From: Rhodocytophaga aerolata | Lineage (GTDB): Bacteria > Bacteroidota > Bacteroidia > Cytophagales > 172606-1 | NCBI RefSeq assembly: GCF_030503435.1 | Contig: NZ_JAUKPO010000012.1 | Location: 124,001 to 188,000 of the forward strand | Direction of reading: 5' to 3' | Length of the DNA stretch: 64,000 nucleotides | In this document: positions 55,894 to 64,000 of the stretch, in pieces | Numbering within the stretch: position 1 is the first letter of the stretch | Layout of the letters: each line of letters opens with the position of its first letter | The notes under the pieces: model-generated | The model's database searches: none | What the model was told of the DNA's origin: nothing | What the model saw: the letters and a program-made list of their open reading frames with translations, nothing else | Translations under genes and position numbers: made by a program

Positions 55894-57690
55894 ATGAAAA
55901 AATCGATATATATTCTCTTAACTGTATGTGGTTTACTTTATGCCACTTCTTGCCAGAAAGATTTCTTAGATGTACAGCCCCTAGACCAGTTTGCTGAAGA
56001 AGCCGTATGGAAAGATCCTGCACTGATCCAGACATTTGTTAATAACATTTATGCTGGTATTCCGCATGGGTTTCATGCCCTCATGTTGTCTTCTCTGGTA
56101 GATGAGTCTATGGCCGTATGGGATTGGGAAACCAGCAATGCCACTAAAAGTCTGATCACGCCGAGCTACTACGGCGTATGGGATGAAGGCTTCTGGACCG
56201 GTGGCAGGTTCAAAGGGATGAACTGGACCAACAGCTATAAAAACATCCGGGCTTGTAACTTATTTATGGAGAAAATAGAAGAAGCTCCTTTTGAAGATGC
56301 GGAATTAAAAGAGCGTTTGATTGGAGAAGTACATTTCCTGAGGGCTTACTTGTACCACAATCTGGTTTCGCTATATGGGGGAGTACCAGTTATTACAGAA
56401 GCTTATAGCTTAAAGGCTGACTTTGCTGTGCCCCGCGATACTTATGAAGCGTGCATCAACTTTATATCGCAGGAGTGTGATAAAGCGGCTGCTTTACTCC
56501 CACTTACTCAGGAAGGAGCCAATAGAGGCAGGGCTACCAAAGGAGCTGCCTTAACACTCAAGTCCCGGGCACTGCTGTATGCTGCTAGCGATTTATTTAA
56601 TAATCCATCCTGGGCAGCAGGCTATGCAAATCCTGAACTCATTTCATATGTAGGCGGGGACAGAACAGCTAGATGGCAAGCGGCCAAAGATGCAGCTAAA
56701 GCTGTAATAGATTTAGGTGTATATAGCCTGCATAAAGCTGACCCAGCTCCTGGCGACTCTACAGCCCGCAATTATGCTGAAGTTTTTCTTTCAAAAGAAA
56801 CCTCTGAAGATATTTATGTACAATATTTTCTCCAAAGGACTGACCAAGGCTGGGATGCATACAATCCAGGCTTGTACAACGGACCTAACGGTTATCATAA
56901 CTGGGGCGGCAACATTGCCCTTGGCCAACTGGTAGATGATTATGAAATGAAAGATGGAACCAGATTCAACTGGAATAATCCTGCCCATGCTGCTGATCCC
57001 TACAAGAACAGAGACCCCCGGTTTTATGCATCCATCCTATATGAAGGTGCTCAATGGAGAAAACGTCCGTCAGATGTTGTTGCCAGCGATCCGGTAGGTA
57101 TAATCCAGGTAGGATACTGGGAGAAACCAGGTGGCGTAATTACCCCAGGATTAGATACCCGTAAAAGTCCAATTGAAGACTGGAACGGAACCTACACCGG
57201 CTACTATATGCGCAAATTCCTAGACCCAGCTATTGATGCCCAGTATGTAAAACAGGATCTGCCTTGGCGCTATATGCGATATGGAGAAGTGTTATTGAAC
57301 TACGCAGAAGCTTGCATTGCCTTGGGGCAAGAGGCAGAAGCACGGCAGTATATTAATATGGTCCGCAAAAGAGCAGGCATGCCTGAAACCAATGAAAGCG
57401 GGCAGGATCTGGTAAACCGATACCGTAATGAACGAAGAATAGAACTAGCGTATGAAGATCATCGGTACTTTGATGTGCGACGCTGGATAATTGCACCACA
57501 AGCTTATACCAATGCACAAGGTGTAGATGTGCGCTATAAACTTCTGCCCAATAATACGACAGCTACAAAGCCTACTTTCTCGGTAATAGAGGTGCAGGAT
57601 AGAGCCTGGAACGAAAGAGCCTATTTGCTGCCTATTAAACTGGATGAACTGAACAGGAATGATAAGCTGATTCAGAATCCTTTATATTAA
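55894..57690 (+). CDS. SusD/RagB family surface lipoprotein, pair 4
   Basis: A 598-residue classical SusD; lipobox ATSC with Cys near residue 20 and N-terminal QKDFLDVQPLDQFAEEAVWKDP. Helical SusD motifs include FLRAYLYHNLVSLYGGVPVI and GAALTLKSRALLYAASDLFN, then LLNYAEACIALGQEAEARQYINMVRKRAGMP and RNERRIELAYEDHRYFDVRRW, ending LPIKLDELNRNDKLIQNPLY, all family hallmarks. It starts 11 bp after SusC 4. With sigma, FecR and SusC 4 it forms a self-contained receptor and control set for one unknown nutrient. Confidence 0.95.
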   Translation: MKKSIYILLTVCGLLYATSCQKDFLDVQPLDQFAEEAVWKDPALIQTFVNNIYAGIPHGFHALMLSSLVDESMAVWDWETSNATKSLITPSYYGVWDEGFWTGGRFKGMNWTNSYKNIRACNLFMEKIEEAPFEDAELKERLIGEVHFLRAYLYHNLVSLYGGVPVITEAYSLKADFAVPRDTYEACINFISQECDKAAALLPLTQEGANRGRATKGAALTLKSRALLYAASDLFNNPSWAAGYANPELISYVGGDRTARWQAAKDAAKAVIDLGVYSLHKADPAPGDSTARNYAEVFLSKETSEDIYVQYFLQRTDQGWDAYNPGLYNGPNGYHNWGGNIALGQLVDDYEMKDGTRFNWNNPAHAADPYKNRDPRFYASILYEGAQWRKRPSDVVASDPVGIIQVGYWEKPGGVITPGLDTRKSPIEDWNGTYTGYYMRKFLDPAIDAQYVKQDLPWRYMRYGEVLLNYAEACIALGQEAEARQYINMVRKRAGMPETNESGQDLVNRYRNERRIELAYEDHRYFDVRRWIIAPQAYTNAQGVDVRYKLLPNNTTATKPTFSVIEVQDRAWNERAYLLPIKLDELNRNDKLIQNPLY

Positions 57691-57711
57691 CTACCGTTTT
57701 AGAGGCTGTAT

Positions 57712-57763
57712 ACTAGAAAATAAGTCGAATTAATAGATAAGGCTTATTTTCTAGTTTCTTTTT
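57712..57763 (+). terminator. Terminator after SusD 4
   Basis: 13-bp stem ACTAGAAAATAAG (57712-57724) and CTTATTTTCTAGT (57743-57755), then TTCTTTTT. Confidence 0.82.
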
Positions 57764-57836
57764 ATATAAAACCATTATAAAATAGAACTTTTCTATCTTT
57801 ATATTTACATTAAATTGTTTATTAGACTAATTTCTT

Positions 57837-60800
57837 ATGATCCCAAAACCTAACCTTATAAAAGATACTTCTGAGAAAGAAGCAAATTATCGCAAAAGCA
57901 TCTGGGCTATACCTCCAGCTATAGTGGCGCTAAGTTTGGTAATTAGCACAGCGTATCAGCCTTCTTATGACCTCAACAAAAAGGAACAAGTATACGATAC
58001 CTTATACAGTAAACTTACCGATGAAGAGAAACGGCTTCCGGAAAATGCCCTGAAAGGATTAAAAGTGGCAGAAGGCTTAGAAGCACAGTTGTTTGCCCAT
58101 GAACCTATGCTCACCAACCCTACCAATATTGATGTAGATCACCGGGGACGCGTGTGGGTATGTGAAGCCTATAATTACCGCCCGGCTATCACCGGTAACC
58201 CCACTAAATCGGAAGGCGACCGGATTCTGATCTTGGAGGATACCGATGGCGATAGCAAAGCTGACAAACAAACCGTTTTTTACCAGGGGCCAGAACTGGC
58301 TTCTCCGTTAGGAATATGGGTGATGGGCAATAAAGCTATTGTTTCCCAAAGCCCCTATGTGTGGCTGTTTACTGATACGGATGGCGACGATAAAGCCGAT
58401 AAGAAAGAAGTCATCTTCCAGGGAATTGAGGGTGAACAACATGACCACGGCATGCACGCCTTTACATTCGGCCCGGATGGTAAACTGTATTTTAACTTTG
58501 GTAACTCTGGCGAGCAACTAAAAGATGCTCAGGGCAATGTGATAAAAGATATAGATGGCAATGAGATTTCACCCAAGAACTATAAGCAGGGAATGGTGTT
58601 CCGCAGCAATCCCGACTTTACTGACCTGGAAGTACTAGGGCATAACTTCCGCAATAATTACGAGGTAGCCGTAGATTCCTACGGCACTATGTGGCAGTCG
58701 GATAACGATGATGATGGCAATAAAGGTGTACGGATTAATTATGTAATGGAACATGGCAACTATGGCTATACGGATGAAATAACCGGAGCCGGATGGCGGG
58801 CCAAACGTACCAATATGGAAAAAGAAATCCCCTTGCAGCACTGGCACCTCAATGACCCAGGCGTAGTACCTAATCTGCTTCAAACCGGTGCAGGCTCCCC
58901 TACTGGCATGGTGGTGTATGAAGGCCGATTATTGCCCAAAACCTTCTGGGATCAAATGATCCATACGGATGCAGGCCCCAATGTGGTACGTTCCTATCCG
59001 GTAACCAAAGAGGGGGCAGGTTATAAAGCCTCTATAGTGAATATTTTAGAAGGGGTACGCGACCAGTGGTTCCGCCCCTCAGATGTATGCGTAGCCCCGG
59101 ATGGCTCGCTGATTATTTCTGACTGGTACGACCCAGGTGTCGGAGGCCACCAGGCTGGCGATTTAAACCGCGGACGTATTTATAGAGTAGCTCCGCCTAA
59201 AACAGCTTATACCATGCCTAAACTAGATCTAACTTCTGTTGATGGAGCTATTGAAGCCTTGCAAAACCCCAATCTTTCTGTCCGGTATCAGGCATGGCAA
59301 GCACTGAACGGCATGGGAGCTAAAGCTGAAAAAAAACTGGCAAAGCTCTATAAGAATGCCGAAAATCCAAGAATGAAAGCCCGCTCCCTGTGGCTGCTAA
59401 GCAAGATAGAAGGCAAAGGCAAAAAGTATATTGACATGGCATTGAAAGATGCCAATGCTGACCTGCGTATTACCGGTTTGCGGGCTGCCAGAGAAATGAA
59501 GATGGATATTGTTCCCTATATAAAACAGCTTGCCAATGACACTGATGCGCAGGTACGCCGAGAAGCAGTTATAGCTCTGCGCACCACCAAATCTCCGGAG
59601 GCCGCCCAATTATGGGCTACGTTAGCCAGCCAGTACGATGGCAAAGACCGCTGGTATCTGGAAGCATTGGGCATTGGGGCCGACAAGCAATGGGATAGTT
59701 TCTATCCGGCCTGGCTCAAACAAGCCGGCAACAATCCATTAGACAAACCAGCCAACCGCGATATTATCTGGCGGGCACGTACCGGACAAGCGATTCCTTT
59801 ACTAGCACAACTTGCTTCCGACCCATCCACGGCATTAGATAACCGCCTCCGCTATTTCCGGGCCTTTGACTTCAACCCCGATGGAGCGGCCAAGTCCGCT
59901 GCATTGATTAAAATGCTGGAAGGCAACAGCCCCGATCAGGCGCAGATTAGCCAGCTAGTCCTTAGCCATCTTGATCCCAAACATATCCGTAACTCACCTG
60001 TAGCCATGAGTGCCTTGCAGGCATCCTTGGATGCGGTAGCCGGAACCCAGGAATTTGTAGAGATGGTGACACGGTATGAACTGAAAGAAGAAAATCCGAG
60101 ATTATTGAAACTAGCGTTAGCCGAAAGTAATAGTAATGTAGGAAGAAGTGCAGCCACTACTCTGATGAAACAAGGCGGAAAAGAGTTGATAAAAGCCACA
60201 ATTAATGGTAAAGACGAAAAAGAAGCGATAGGTGTGCTGACCGCACTTCGGGGCGTAGGCAGCGAAGAATCTATCCAACTGCTGGAAGAGGTAGCACTGA
60301 ATAATTCGTATTCACTGAATATGCGCCGGGAAGCTGCCCAGGCGATCGGCGGCAGCTATAATGGCGAAGACCGGACGTTAGAGTTATTAAAAACCAACAA
60401 GCTGCCCGATGAACTAAAAGCAGCAGCGGTGAGTGGGGTAAGCAATGCCTGGCGCAAAAGTGTACGCACAGAGGCAGCCGGGTACCTGGGCAATACTGCT
60501 GCAGCGGCTAGCGGAAAAACCACACCAAGCCTGAACGAACTGTTAAAAGTCAAAGGCGATGCTAAAAATGGCCAGGTGGTGTTTAGCCGCACCTGTTCTA
60601 CCTGCCATCAAGTAAATGGTCAAGGGATGGATTTTGGCCCTAAACTCTCTGAAATTGGAAGCAAGCTCCCAAAAGAAGCTCAATACATTTCTATTCTTCA
60701 TCCGGATGCCGGCATTAGTTTTGGCTATGAAGGTTATATTATTAAAATGAAAGATGGCAGCACTAATGCAGGTATTATTGCCAGCCGTACGGAAACCGAT

Positions 60801-60971
60801 ATTGATCTAAAACAACCAGGTGGTACTACGATGAAACTGAAAACTAAAGATGTAGCCTCCATGAAGCAGATGGACAACTCCATGATGCCTTCTGGCCTGG
60901 AAAATACCATGAGTACGCAAGAACTGGCTGATCTGGTTGAGTATTTAATGTCATTAAAAAAGACGAGCTAA
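57837..60971 (+). CDS. HEAT-repeat dehydrogenase-like protein with C-terminal heme c domain (PVC-type CxxCH)
   Basis: A 1044-residue exported redox protein. It has an N-terminal membrane span or uncleaved signal (about 23-43, WAIPPAIVALSLVISTAYQP), then a six-bladed propeller-like 'membrane-bound dehydrogenase' domain to about 470, with LKVAEGLEAQLFAHEP, NIDVDHRGRVWVCEAYNYRP and FRNNYEVAVDSYGTMWQSDN. HEAT-like repeats follow (about 480-870), and a heme c domain has CSTCH at 920-924, with a likely Met ligand in NSMMPSG. Such proteins are plentiful in Planctomycetes and Bacteroidota and are linked to sugar oxidation, without a proven substrate. It has its own terminators on each side. Confidence 0.88.
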   Translation: MIPKPNLIKDTSEKEANYRKSIWAIPPAIVALSLVISTAYQPSYDLNKKEQVYDTLYSKLTDEEKRLPENALKGLKVAEGLEAQLFAHEPMLTNPTNIDVDHRGRVWVCEAYNYRPAITGNPTKSEGDRILILEDTDGDSKADKQTVFYQGPELASPLGIWVMGNKAIVSQSPYVWLFTDTDGDDKADKKEVIFQGIEGEQHDHGMHAFTFGPDGKLYFNFGNSGEQLKDAQGNVIKDIDGNEISPKNYKQGMVFRSNPDFTDLEVLGHNFRNNYEVAVDSYGTMWQSDNDDDGNKGVRINYVMEHGNYGYTDEITGAGWRAKRTNMEKEIPLQHWHLNDPGVVPNLLQTGAGSPTGMVVYEGRLLPKTFWDQMIHTDAGPNVVRSYPVTKEGAGYKASIVNILEGVRDQWFRPSDVCVAPDGSLIISDWYDPGVGGHQAGDLNRGRIYRVAPPKTAYTMPKLDLTSVDGAIEALQNPNLSVRYQAWQALNGMGAKAEKKLAKLYKNAENPRMKARSLWLLSKIEGKGKKYIDMALKDANADLRITGLRAAREMKMDIVPYIKQLANDTDAQVRREAVIALRTTKSPEAAQLWATLASQYDGKDRWYLEALGIGADKQWDSFYPAWLKQAGNNPLDKPANRDIIWRARTGQAIPLLAQLASDPSTALDNRLRYFRAFDFNPDGAAKSAALIKMLEGNSPDQAQISQLVLSHLDPKHIRNSPVAMSALQASLDAVAGTQEFVEMVTRYELKEENPRLLKLALAESNSNVGRSAATTLMKQGGKELIKATINGKDEKEAIGVLTALRGVGSEESIQLLEEVALNNSYSLNMRREAAQAIGGSYNGEDRTLELLKTNKLPDELKAAAVSGVSNAWRKSVRTEAAGYLGNTAAAASGKTTPSLNELLKVKGDAKNGQVVFSRTCSTCHQVNGQGMDFGPKLSEIGSKLPKEAQYISILHPDAGISFGYEGYIIKMKDGSTNAGIIASRTETDIDLKQPGGTTMKLKTKDVASMKQMDNSMMPSGLENTMSTQELADLVEYLMSLKKTS

Positions 60972-60984
60972 ATTTTAGCACAAC

Positions 60985-61034
60985 TAAAATACAAAGGGCC
61001 TGGAGGTAATTACCTCCAGGCCCTTTGTATTTTA
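60985..61034 (+). terminator. Terminator, 25-bp perfect palindrome
   Basis: Arms TAAAATACAAAGGGCCTGGA... (60985-61009) and its complement (61010-61034), with no separate loop, followed by T-rich sequence. It ends the cytochrome gene. Confidence 0.88.
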
Positions 61035-61131
61035 ACCTCAAAACAAATTGAAAAACTGCTGCCCTTCATACGTCCTCTAAACCATTCATCCTCAAATAGA
61101 GCCTTTTTGAAAATTATTTTTTGATAAGACC

Positions 61132-61161
61132 TTGCAAATCTAAAATCATGTATTACATTTG
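61132..61161 (+). promoter_or_regulatory. Promoter of the GntR-ABC operon
   Basis: TTG (61132-61134), 19-nt spacer, TACATTTG (61154-61161): a full match to the Bacteroidetes -33/-7 consensus, 39 bp before the ATG at 61201. Confidence 0.85.
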
Positions 61162-61188
61162 TAGTGTATTAGTTAAGTAGTACACTAC
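61161..61188 (+). promoter_or_regulatory. Inverted-repeat operator for the GntR regulator
   Basis: GTAGTGTA (61161-61168) and TACACTAC (61181-61188), 12-nt spacer, overlapping the transcription start. The core AGTGTA-N12-TACACT resembles the YtrA operator of Bacillus, and a YtrA-type GntR gene is in the operon, so self-repression is likely. Confidence 0.75.
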
Positions 61189-61200
61189 AACAATAAAACA

Positions 61201-62037
61201 ATGGTAGAGCTAAACAACGTAAATTTTAAGTATAAAAATAAAAAACCGCTCTTCACAGATTTGAATCTGCAGTTGGGGACCGGATTTATTTATGGGTTGC
61301 TTGGAAAAAATGGAGCTGGAAAATCTACTTTGCTCAAACACATAGCCGGGCTTTTGTATCCGCAGAGTGGCCAATGCAAAGTATTTGGTTATACGGCCAG
61401 CCAGAGAATTCCACAAATGTTGGAAGATATATATGTTATTCCGGAAGAGTTTGAACTGCCTTCTATTGCATTGAACGCCTATACAAAAAGCAATGCAGTA
61501 TTCTACGCTAAATTCAGCTATGAGCAGTTCAACAAATATTTAACAGAATTTGAGTTGCCGGCAGATGCTAAACTTTCTACGCTGTCTTACGGCCAGAAGA
61601 AAAAGTTTCTGATTGCTTTTGGCCTGGCCACCAATGCCCGTGTGCTGATTCTTGATGAACCTACCAACGGCCTGGATATTCCATCTAAAAGCCAGTTCCG
61701 CAAAATTGTGGCCTCTGCCCTTACCGAAGACAAGATTATTATTATTTCCACACATCAGGTACGTGACCTGGAAAACCTGATAGACTTTGTGGTGGTACTA
61801 GAAAATGGCAAAATCATCTTCAACAAGAATATTGCTGAAATATCTGAACGGCTTGCTTTTGAACACAGCCTGGCAGGGGTACCCGCCAGCGATATTCTGT
61901 ACCATGAAGATATGCCCGGCAGAAAGGCAGGCATTACCCGCAACAGATCAGGCCAGGAAACCAGGGTAGACCTGGAGTTACTTTTCAATGGGGTAATTAA
62001 AGATACAAGCGTTATTAACTCTCACTTCGTAAAATAA
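61201..62037 (+). CDS. ABC transporter ATP-binding protein (YtrB-like)
   Basis: A 278-residue exporter-type ATPase. Walker A is GKNGAGKST at about 36-44, signature LSYGQKKKF in place of LSGGQ, Walker B VLILDEP with the D-loop TNGLD, and H-loop STHQ. The C-terminal 70 residues hold a beta-strand extension (FEHSLAGVPASDILYHEDMP). Start is at ATG 61201, 12 bp beyond the predicted operator. The permease follows after 7 bp and a GntR regulator after that. In Bacillus the Ytr operon answers cell-wall antibiotics; here the signal and cargo are unknown. Confidence 0.9.
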   Translation: MVELNNVNFKYKNKKPLFTDLNLQLGTGFIYGLLGKNGAGKSTLLKHIAGLLYPQSGQCKVFGYTASQRIPQMLEDIYVIPEEFELPSIALNAYTKSNAVFYAKFSYEQFNKYLTEFELPADAKLSTLSYGQKKKFLIAFGLATNARVLILDEPTNGLDIPSKSQFRKIVASALTEDKIIIISTHQVRDLENLIDFVVVLENGKIIFNKNIAEISERLAFEHSLAGVPASDILYHEDMPGRKAGITRNRSGQETRVDLELLFNGVIKDTSVINSHFVK

Positions 62038-62044
62038 CAGACTT

Positions 62045-62779
62045 ATGAATAATATATTTGATATAGGCAGGCTTACAAAATTTATACAGCGGCAAGCTGT
62101 ATTAAATGCACCTCCCATACTAATTGCTGCAGGTGCTATCTTCGGAACAATGCTGATTGTTTCTATCCTGACTGGTTACTATGGCCCAGAGAATATGGAA
62201 GGGTTAAAAGGATTTTTCCTGTTTGTGTTTTTTCTGGGTGGCTTTATTCTGACAAGCAATATTTTTGCTGAATTGCATACGCCTCTGAAAAGTTACTTTT
62301 ATCTGACTTTACCTGTCTCCACAGCAGAAAAATTAATAGGCTCCTGGATATTAACCTCGCCGGTGTATGTAGTGGTATTCTCTGTTATAGCGTATCTCAT
62401 CTATCTGATTCCGACAATTATGGTTGGTAATTCGTATCCGGTACCTGCTTTCTTTGACCATGATACCTTTCAGGCTATTGGCAGCTATATGGTAATTCAG
62501 ACGGTGTTTTTTCTGGGAGCTGCTTATTTCCGGAAGTATAATTTCCTTAAGACTGTTTTATCTTTATTCCTATTCCAGATATTCATCGGATTATATGCCG
62601 GGTTACTCTTCTGGTTGTTGTTTGGTGGCGGTAATGTAAATGACCGCGATTTTGACAATGGGTTTAAAGGATCAATAGAAAATACCGTTCCGCAACTTGC
62701 CCATGTTTTCTTCTGGTATATACTCGGGCCGTTCTTATTAGTAGTTTCGTATTTCAGTTTAAAAGAAAGAGAGGTTTAA
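62045..62779 (+). CDS. ABC transporter permease, six-span membrane protein
   Basis: A 244-residue membrane protein with about six hydrophobic spans (PPILIAAGAIFGTMLIVSIL, FFLFVFFLGGFILTSNIFA, SWILTSPVYVVVFSVIAYLI, YMVIQTVFFLGAAYF, LFLFQIFIGLYAGLLFWLLF, VFFWYILGPFLLVVSYFSL). A loop rich in Asp/Asn (GGGNVNDRDFDNGFKG) lies before the last span. The sequence has no recognised family motif, but its place between the ATPase and the regulator with near-zero spacing makes it the transmembrane partner. Its stop codon directly abuts the GntR start. Confidence 0.85.
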   Translation: MNNIFDIGRLTKFIQRQAVLNAPPILIAAGAIFGTMLIVSILTGYYGPENMEGLKGFFLFVFFLGGFILTSNIFAELHTPLKSYFYLTLPVSTAEKLIGSWILTSPVYVVVFSVIAYLIYLIPTIMVGNSYPVPAFFDHDTFQAIGSYMVIQTVFFLGAAYFRKYNFLKTVLSLFLFQIFIGLYAGLLFWLLFGGGNVNDRDFDNGFKGSIENTVPQLAHVFFWYILGPFLLVVSYFSLKEREV

Positions 62780-63145
62780 ATGGATTTCAAGGAAAATCAA
62801 GCTATTTACTTACAGATTGCTAACCACTTTTTCGAGAATATTCTTCAGAAGAAATGGAATGGCGGAGAAAAAATTCCCTCTATCCGGGATATGGCGGTGG
62901 AATTTGAAGTAAACCCAAACACTACGATGCGTACATTTAACTACTTGCAGGATAAAGGCATCATCTATAACAAAAGAGGAATTGGCTATTATGTGGCAGA
63001 CGACGGATACGAAAAAGCCCGTGCACTGAAAAAAGAGCAGTTTGTGAATGAAGATTTATCAGATGTTTTCAGAAATATGCAAATGCTGGGAATCTCGTTC
63101 GAAGATCTGCAAAGGTATTACCAACAGTTTATTAAGAATAACTAA
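62780..63145 (+). CDS. GntR-family (YtrA subfamily) transcriptional regulator
   Basis: A 121-residue winged-helix regulator. The DNA-binding N-domain at about 10-75 has the GntR pattern IYLQIANHFFENILQKKWNG, GEKIPSIRDMAVEFEVNPNT and GIIYNKRGIGYYV. The C-terminus is only a helical 45-residue tail (ALKKEQFVNEDLSDVFRNMQ), as in the YtrA branch rather than FadR or HutC. It starts directly after the permease stop and is the third gene of the operon; the operator at 61161-61188 is its best target. The effector is unknown. Confidence 0.92.
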   Translation: MDFKENQAIYLQIANHFFENILQKKWNGGEKIPSIRDMAVEFEVNPNTTMRTFNYLQDKGIIYNKRGIGYYVADDGYEKARALKKEQFVNEDLSDVFRNMQMLGISFEDLQRYYQQFIKNN

Positions 63146-63166
63146 GTACATTTTTACTTTACCACT

Positions 63167-63481
63167 ATGAAAACAGGCCATAAACTTTTAATAGGATTAC
63201 CGGTACTTATGCTGCTGACTATTGCTTTCTGCCTGGTTGTCGCCGGAGAATATAAAAATTCAGGTAGTATATCGGCCACCGGGAATGAGGTGGCACAGGC
63301 TGGCAGGGTTCCTGCCTTTAGCATCATTACCATTAAAGGGCGGGCTTTTGCAGCGCAGAAACCTGAGGTAACTGAAGTTCAGGAAGCAACTACGTATTCA
63401 ACAGATCGAACAACTGACCAAAAGGCTAAGCTGTTTCCGATGGCATACAAGCTGATTAGCAGAGGCCTTATTTCCAAATAA
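63167..63481 (+). CDS. Small exported protein, possible degenerate GIN-domain copy
   Basis: A 104-residue protein with an N-terminal hydrophobic segment (KLLIGLPVLMLLTIAFCLVVA). Its start, MKTGHKLLIGL, parallels MKTSNKLLLSL of the next gene, and its middle (VPAFSIITIKGRAFA) parallels GEYNGIKVRGKLEV there. After that the similarity ends and a polar tail follows (TTDQKAKLFPMAYKLISRG). It looks like the leader and first strand of a GIN-domain protein, shortened. It sits in the same operon, 21 bp after the regulator. A function of its own is not shown. Confidence 0.6.
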   Translation: MKTGHKLLIGLPVLMLLTIAFCLVVAGEYKNSGSISATGNEVAQAGRVPAFSIITIKGRAFAAQKPEVTEVQEATTYSTDRTTDQKAKLFPMAYKLISRGLISK

Positions 63482-63541
63482 CAACAGTTTCGGTAAAGTA
63501 AAATGTATAATTAATTAAATGAATTAACTCCCACTAGATAT

Positions 63542-64000
63542 ATGAAAACAAGTAATAAACTTTTGCTCAGCCTGCTGATTGTAGCTCTGATAGCGGTAAC
63601 TGCGTTTATTGGCACGGCCAAGCATTATCATCAGAAAGGTAACGCCGTAAAAGGCGACAGCAACCGCGCTACTGAAGCCAGAACCGTGGGCGAGTATAAC
63701 GGTATAAAAGTACGAGGCAAACTAGAAGTGCGCCTAACCCAAGGGCCGGAAAGAAAAGTAGAGGTTAATGCCGCCAAAAATATTGTTCCGCTAGTATCTA
63801 CCCAAGTAACCGAAGGAATTTTAGTAATTGAAACTACCAGCAGGATAGATGAAGATGAGAAGATTGAAATAATTATTACTGCGCCTGCTATACAAAGTCT
63901 GGAAATGACAGAAGGATCGTATATTGAAACAACCAATGCCTTAACAGGCGATAGACTGAATATCAAAAGTAATTCCGGAAGCAACGGACGGCTAAATCTG
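63542..64000 (+). CDS. GIN-domain (DUF2807) exported protein, N-terminal part (runs off right edge)
   Basis: The first 153 codons of a protein that begins with a signal or membrane segment (MKTSNKLLLSLLIVALIAVT), followed by the head GIN domain: VGEYNGIKVRGKLEVRLTQG, then RKVEVNAAKNIVPLVSTQVT and EDEKIEIIITAPAIQSLEMT. These beta-helix-like repeats are typical of Bacteroidota DUF2807 proteins of unknown, perhaps adhesive or scaffold, function. The frame is open to the window end. It is the last visible gene of the GntR-ABC operon, 60 bp after the small exported protein. The ATG at 63542 is set by the leader. Confidence 0.85.
   Translation, partial: MKTSNKLLLSLLIVALIAVTAFIGTAKHYHQKGNAVKGDSNRATEARTVGEYNGIKVRGKLEVRLTQGPERKVEVNAAKNIVPLVSTQVTEGILVIETTSRIDEDEKIEIIITAPAIQSLEMTEGSYIETTNALTGDRLNIKSNSGSNGRLNL

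Noticed and set aside
1-64000. CRISPR arrays, insertion sequences, prophage or rRNA
   Set aside because: No regularly spaced repeats, transposase, integrase or phage structural genes, and no rRNA sequence were seen.

Overview
The window comes from a Bacteroidota chromosome, most likely a Cytophagales-type gliding or environmental relative (inference). The evidence is four SusC/SusD outer-membrane pairs, many lipoproteins with a Cys lipobox, two secreted M43 metalloproteases with PKD domains and a type IX secretion C-terminal domain, few Shine-Dalgarno sequences, and promoters of the Bacteroidetes TTG / TAnnTTTG type. I see no phage, insertion sequence, CRISPR array or rRNA. One tRNA (Cys, GCA) is present.

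Layout. 1-4.8 kb: the start of purN, a UbiA prenyltransferase, a short-chain dehydrogenase, a SnoaL-like protein, an AraC-type regulator broken by one in-frame stop, and an unknown exported protein. 4.9-10.2 kb: SusCD pair 1 with a small lipoprotein. 11.1-20 kb: SusCD pair 2 in one long minus-strand operon with a Calx-beta-like lipoprotein, a lipocalin-like lipoprotein and an M43 protease, followed by a second lipocalin-like lipoprotein. 20.4-24.4 kb: an AlkD-like protein, an orphan ABC ATPase, icd and a small lipoprotein. 24.4-30.3 kb: three parvulin-type foldases and a MoxR ATPase; one foldase carries an inserted OmpA-like domain. 30.6-33.5 kb: a SpoIIE phosphatase / STAS / anti-sigma kinase partner-switching operon. 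34-38 kb: a second M43 protease flanked by small lipoproteins in the same order as the first. 38-50 kb: a large PIG-L deacetylase, a Tat-exported TldD, tRNA-Cys, SusCD pair 3 and TldE. 50.4-57.7 kb: an ECF sigma / FecR / STN-SusC / SusD transport-signalling cluster. 57.8-61 kb: a HEAT-repeat cytochrome c dehydrogenase-like protein. 61.2-64 kb: an ABC transporter operon with a YtrA-type GntR regulator and a truncated GIN-domain (DUF2807) gene at the window edge.

How they work together. Most of the window serves envelope work: uptake of oligomers through TonB-dependent SusCD ducts, extracellular proteolysis by type IX cargo, and folding of outer-membrane proteins. No glycoside hydrolase lies beside any of the four SusCD pairs, and pair 2 is linked to a protease, so peptide use is a better guess than glycan use there. 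The most interesting system is the repeated M43 protease / lipocalin-like lipoprotein arrangement, which recalls the protease-inhibitor (potempin) pairs of Tannerella forsythia. Other points of interest are the OmpA insertion in a foldase, a shared GGGGTAAAAT motif upstream of fecR and of SusC 3, and a well-formed promoter plus inverted-repeat operator in front of the GntR-ABC operon.
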